Positions 61,102 to 64,000 of a stretch of DNA of 64,000 bases are shown in pieces (positions within the stretch are counted from its first letter, which is position 1; every line of letters starts with the position of its first letter). The position numbers and the translations under genes were made by a program. The notes beneath the pieces are model-generated. The model was given only the letters and a program-made list of their open reading frames with translations. It was not told where the DNA came from and made no database searches. Origin of the DNA: Rhizobium phaseoli (GTDB taxonomy: Bacteria; Pseudomonadota; Alphaproteobacteria; Rhizobiales; Rhizobiaceae); NCBI RefSeq assembly GCF_003985125.1, contig NZ_ML133585.1:37325-101324 (forward strand), read 5' to 3'.

Positions 61102-63306
61102 ATGCCGATCGATTCCTCCGACAGTCTCCCAGCGCCGGCGGCCTCAGGTACGCCGATCGCTCAGTTTATGATACCGGCAACCGCTTCCCTCCAGGAGCGA
61201 CAGCCACTGATCCTGAAACACGGCGATACATTCGGCGTTTTCGATCACAATGGTGACATCTTTTCTGGACCGGACAGTCCGGAGGGGATTTTCCATCGCG
61301 ACACGCGCTATCTCTCTCACCTCACCTTGGCGATAAATGGCCAGAGGCCGATGCTGCTGTCCTCGACATTGCGCGACGACAATGCCACGCTCACATGCGA
61401 CCTGACCAATCCCGATCTTTTCGACACAGCCGGAAAACTCATTATCGGCCACGATCAGGTGCATCTTCGACGCACCCGTTTCCTGTGGAACTCGCGTTGT
61501 CACGAACGGCTGACGGTGCGCAACTACCACGAAGCTCCGCAGTACGTTCGCATCGAGATTGCATTTGCAGCAGACTTCGCCGACCTCTTCGAGGTACGTG
61601 GAACTGCGAGGGCCAAGCGGGGCCAACATCTGAAGCCGATCGTCAAGGGCGAGGCAATCCTTCTTTCCTATGAAGGTCTCGACCATCGTCGGCGGTCGAC
61701 GAGAGTCTCTTTCGATCCTCCCCCAGACGGATCCGACGATGGGCTCGTCCGATACGACCTGCGGCTTGCGCCGCACGAAACCCGCTCATTGTTCATCGAA
61801 ATCGCATGCGATCCGGGAGAAGACGAAAAATCGCGCCACTGGTCCTTCTTCTTCGCCTTGCGTGACGCCCGGCGTGCCCTTCGAACCTTGTCCTCGAAAA
61901 CGGCTTCGATCCTTACTTCCAACGAGATCTTCAACGAGGCAGCACGACGATGCGCGGCGGATCTGCATATGTTGGTGACCGACATGCCGGAGGGACCCTA
62001 TCCCTACGCAGGCATTCCGTGGTTCAGCACCGTCTTCGGGCGGGACGCACTCATAACGGCCATGCAGACACTTTGGCTCGAACCGGAGATCGCCGGTGGC
62101 GTTCTAGGTTATCTGGCGGCAAACCAGGCGAAGGAATTAGATCCGGCCCGCGACGCGGAGCCTGGGAAAATTCTGCACGAGGTCCGTTGCGGAGAAATGG
62201 CCGAGTTGGGCGAGGTTCCGTTTCGTCGCTACTACGGCAGTATCGATTCCACACCGCTGTTCGTCATGCTGGCCGGCGACTATGTCAAACGGACCGGCGA
62301 CCTTGAGACCATCAAACGTATTCTGCCTCAGATCGAGGCGGCATTATCATGGATCGAGGATTACGGCGACCGTGACGGCGATGGCTTCGTCGAGTATGGC
62401 CGACTGACTGAGGAAGGCTTGATCAATCAGGCCTGGAAAGACAGTCATGATTCCGTTTTCCATGCCGACGGACGTCTGGCCAAGGGGCCGATCGCAATTG
62501 CCGAAGTCCAAGCCTATGTTTACGGTGCCTGGAAGGCTGCGGCAGAAATATTCCAGCGCTGCGGGAAATCAGGCCGCGCATCGGCTCTGCTTGCGAGGGC
62601 AGACCAACTACGCCTCGCCTTCGACGAACACTTTTTCGACGAGGAGCTTGGTACCTATGTCCTGGCACTCGACGGCGATAAGCGACCTTGCAGAGTTCGA
62701 TCGTCAAATGCGGGCCATGCGCTATTTACCGGTATCGCCTATCAGGAGCGAGCCGAACAGGTTGCGCGCACCTTGATGAGCGCGTCATCGTTCTGTGGTT
62801 GGGGCATTCGAACCGTCGCCTCAACCGAGGCGCGCTATAACCCGATGAGTTATCACAACGGCTCGATTTGGCCGCACGACAACGCCTTGATCGCCAAGGG
62901 TCTCGCGGTCTATGGCTATCGAACCGCAGCGGCGAGAATATTCGATGGCCTCTTTGCGGCGTCTACTTATATCGATCTGCGGCGGCTTCCCGAACTTTTC
63001 TGCGGGTTGTCGCGTCAGCGAGCGCAGGGCCCGACTTTTTATCCAGTGGCCTGCTCCCCTCAAGCCTGGGCGGCGGCAGCACCGCTCTTCCTCTTACAAT
63101 CATGCCTTGGCCTCGATTTCGATCCGAAGACGTTACAGATCAGCTTTCATGAGCCGCAGCTTCCCGCGTTTCTTGACGAAGTCGTGTTGCGGCGCCTGCG
63201 GATCGGCGCCGGCTCCGCGGATATCGCATTGCGCCGCTCCGGCCGCCAGGTCGTGGTCGATGTCTTTGATCGCAAAGGCGATATCCGGATCGTCACGACT
63301 GTATAA
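61102..63306 (+). CDS. Amylo-alpha-1,6-glucosidase (glycogen debranching enzyme)-like protein
   Basis: A 734-residue protein. The N-terminal domain (about 30-230) has F-G-V-F-D-H-N-G-D-I and I-F-H-R-D-T-R-Y-L-S-H-L, the bacterial GDE N-terminal module. The C-terminal (alpha/alpha)6 barrel (about 300-690) carries Y-P-Y-A-G-I-P-W-F-S-T-V-F-G-R-D, Y-G-D-R-D-G-D-G-F-V-E-Y, N-Q-A-W-K-D-S and Y-H-N-G-S-I-W-P-H-D-N. These are GH-family features with the catalytic acids in the D/E of the barrel. With the GT4 it may build and trim a glucan or glucosylated compound. ATG 61102 is chosen; ATG 61093 is too close to AGAGG. Confidence 0.85.
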   Translation: MPIDSSDSLPAPAASGTPIAQFMIPATASLQERQPLILKHGDTFGVFDHNGDIFSGPDSPEGIFHRDTRYLSHLTLAINGQRPMLLSSTLRDDNATLTCDLTNPDLFDTAGKLIIGHDQVHLRRTRFLWNSRCHERLTVRNYHEAPQYVRIEIAFAADFADLFEVRGTARAKRGQHLKPIVKGEAILLSYEGLDHRRRSTRVSFDPPPDGSDDGLVRYDLRLAPHETRSLFIEIACDPGEDEKSRHWSFFFALRDARRALRTLSSKTASILTSNEIFNEAARRCAADLHMLVTDMPEGPYPYAGIPWFSTVFGRDALITAMQTLWLEPEIAGGVLGYLAANQAKELDPARDAEPGKILHEVRCGEMAELGEVPFRRYYGSIDSTPLFVMLAGDYVKRTGDLETIKRILPQIEAALSWIEDYGDRDGDGFVEYGRLTEEGLINQAWKDSHDSVFHADGRLAKGPIAIAEVQAYVYGAWKAAAEIFQRCGKSGRASALLARADQLRLAFDEHFFDEELGTYVLALDGDKRPCRVRSSNAGHALFTGIAYQERAEQVARTLMSASSFCGWGIRTVASTEARYNPMSYHNGSIWPHDNALIAKGLAVYGYRTAAARIFDGLFAASTYIDLRRLPELFCGLSRQRAQGPTFYPVACSPQAWAAAAPLFLLQSCLGLDFDPKTLQISFHEPQLPAFLDEVVLRRLRIGAGSADIALRRSGRQVVVDVFDRKGDIRIVTTV

Positions 63307-63873
63307 CATCATGACTGCGCCCATCTTTACTGAAAAACGGCGATAATGCTGCTCTCAACAGCATGTCCGTGAACTTCTGCACTGTCACCCAGCACATCGG
63401 ATTAGCCGATGCCGATCTCCTAGTCGAATACCGATGCTTTTCGTTTCAGATGAAGGACGTTCGTCCGTATTTGGCGCGTCATGCCCACAACGCGGAAGCG
63501 GCTCCGCGGAAAAAATCTATTTGTTACTACTCCCTCGCGTGACTGCTCCCACGGTAGCGCCCTGAAAACGGGTGAAAGGCGACAGCGTGATGACGACGGC
63601 GCCACGGTTCAGAACACGAACATGCCGCGACCGCGGGGTGCGAGCCGGCGCATCGCCGGCTCAGCAAATTCAAAGCCTTCGACTTGGAATTGTCGGAGAG
63701 CGCACAGAGCCTGCGATCTACTGTATCGATTTCTTCCCTTGTGCGTTTATTGAGAAAGTTGGAAGCTGTTTGCGCGAAGGAATGATGAAGCAAGCCGTGA
63801 GCATCGGGGAGGCGAGGCTGTGGCAGGAATCATCAAAGATAGAACAACCAATAGGTTGATACGCGGCCTTCCT
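63307..63873. other. Intergenic stretch next to the IS element, possible gene remnants
   Basis: About 570 bases with no gene I can support. Overlapping short ORFs occur in several frames. One (63572-63859, plus) and an alternate frame near 63660-63790 look mildly protein-like and may be remnants disrupted by insertion. No terminator with a T-run is obvious after the debranching gene. Confidence 0.4.
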
Positions 63874-64000
63874 GTAAGCCCACGGTGAAGGCCGTCTTGC
63901 GATAGAGGGCTTCTGACTGCCAGTCCTAGTGGTAACACTAGGAGTAGTCATATGACGAAGCATCCAATTGAGGTGATCACGTCTGTAGAGCGCCGTCGGC
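63874..64000 (+). mobile_element. Left end of an IS66-family insertion sequence, cut by window edge
   Basis: GTAAGCC at 63874 matches the start of IS66-family terminal inverted repeats, and 78 bases later begins a tnpA-like ORF. The right end and the large transposase are outside the window, so the element's completeness is unknown. Confidence 0.55.
63952..64000 (+). CDS. IS66-family accessory protein TnpA, 3' part outside window
   Basis: ATG 63952 follows AGGAG and encodes M-T-K-H-P-I-E-V-I-T-S-V-E-R-R-R before the sequence ends. This is the characteristic N-terminus of the small IS66 TnpA/OrfA protein (a basic E-R-R-R-R leading into a helix-turn-helix). Only 16 residues are visible, so the call is from start sequence and the IS-like end upstream. 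Confidence 0.6.
   Translation, partial: MTKHPIEVITSVERRR

Noticed and set aside
1..64000. CRISPR arrays, tRNA or rRNA genes
   Set aside because: No regularly spaced direct repeats, and no tRNA or rRNA sequence recognised on either strand by eye.

Overview
The window reads as the genome of a Rhizobium of the leguminosarum/etli group. The basis is a PrsDE secretion system with Rap/Ply-type substrates, the two-part glycosyltransferase PssDE, a TfuA protein, dense GC-rich coding with alphaproteobacterial start sites, and rhizobial palindromic intergenic repeats. This is inference from recognised protein families; no database search was run.

Region 1 (1-27.9 kb) is a surface-polysaccharide locus. 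It has a Wzc-like chain-length/tyrosine kinase protein (575-2848), a RapA-like cadherin-domain protein, a beta-helix glycanase with the same C-terminal domain, and their likely exporter PrsD/PrsE. A long minus-strand run (11.1-26.9 kb) then encodes PssE, PssD, a Wzy-like polymerase, seven glycosyltransferases (four GT2, three GT4), a Wzx-like flippase, a pyruvyltransferase, a hexapeptide acetyltransferase, a Tat-exported GH10 glycanase and a DUF6030-like protein. Many genes overlap by 1-4 bases. The part from about 16.4 to 22.7 kb is visibly AT-richer than its flanks, as expected for an exchanged, serotype-like segment.

Region 2 (28.0-32.8 kb) is the most unusual locus. An XRE regulator, a SARP-like/TPR regulator, a 70-residue small protein, a YcaO protein and TfuA lie in one tight plus-strand array, followed by a small helical protein. 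YcaO-TfuA pairs act in peptide backbone thioamidation and in trifolitoxin maturation, so this looks like a regulated RiPP (ribosomally made, modified peptide) locus. The small ORF and ycaO share one frame, separated by a single TGA, and conserved YcaO N-terminal sequence lies upstream of the first ordinary start codon.

Region 3 (35.4-44.5 kb, minus strand) is a second glycan operon: a UDP-glucuronate-decarboxylase-like epimerase, GT2 enzymes, an ABC exporter, and a 999-residue fusion of a GT2 transferase, a NodS-like methyltransferase and a NodB-like polysaccharide deacetylase.

Region 4 (44.9-64.0 kb) is mixed: divergent ampC/ampR, a sugar ABC transporter with an NAD-dependent epimerase, small secreted proteins, a decayed duplicate of the permease 3' end, a DUF882 peptidase, a GNAT enzyme, an OafA-type O-acyltransferase, an SRAP protein, and a GT4 plus amylo-alpha-1,6-glucosidase pair. 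Two homologous minus-strand structured elements (near 53.2 and 58.4 kb) look like paralogous small RNAs. The window ends inside an IS66-family element. No tRNA, rRNA, CRISPR array or replication origin was seen.
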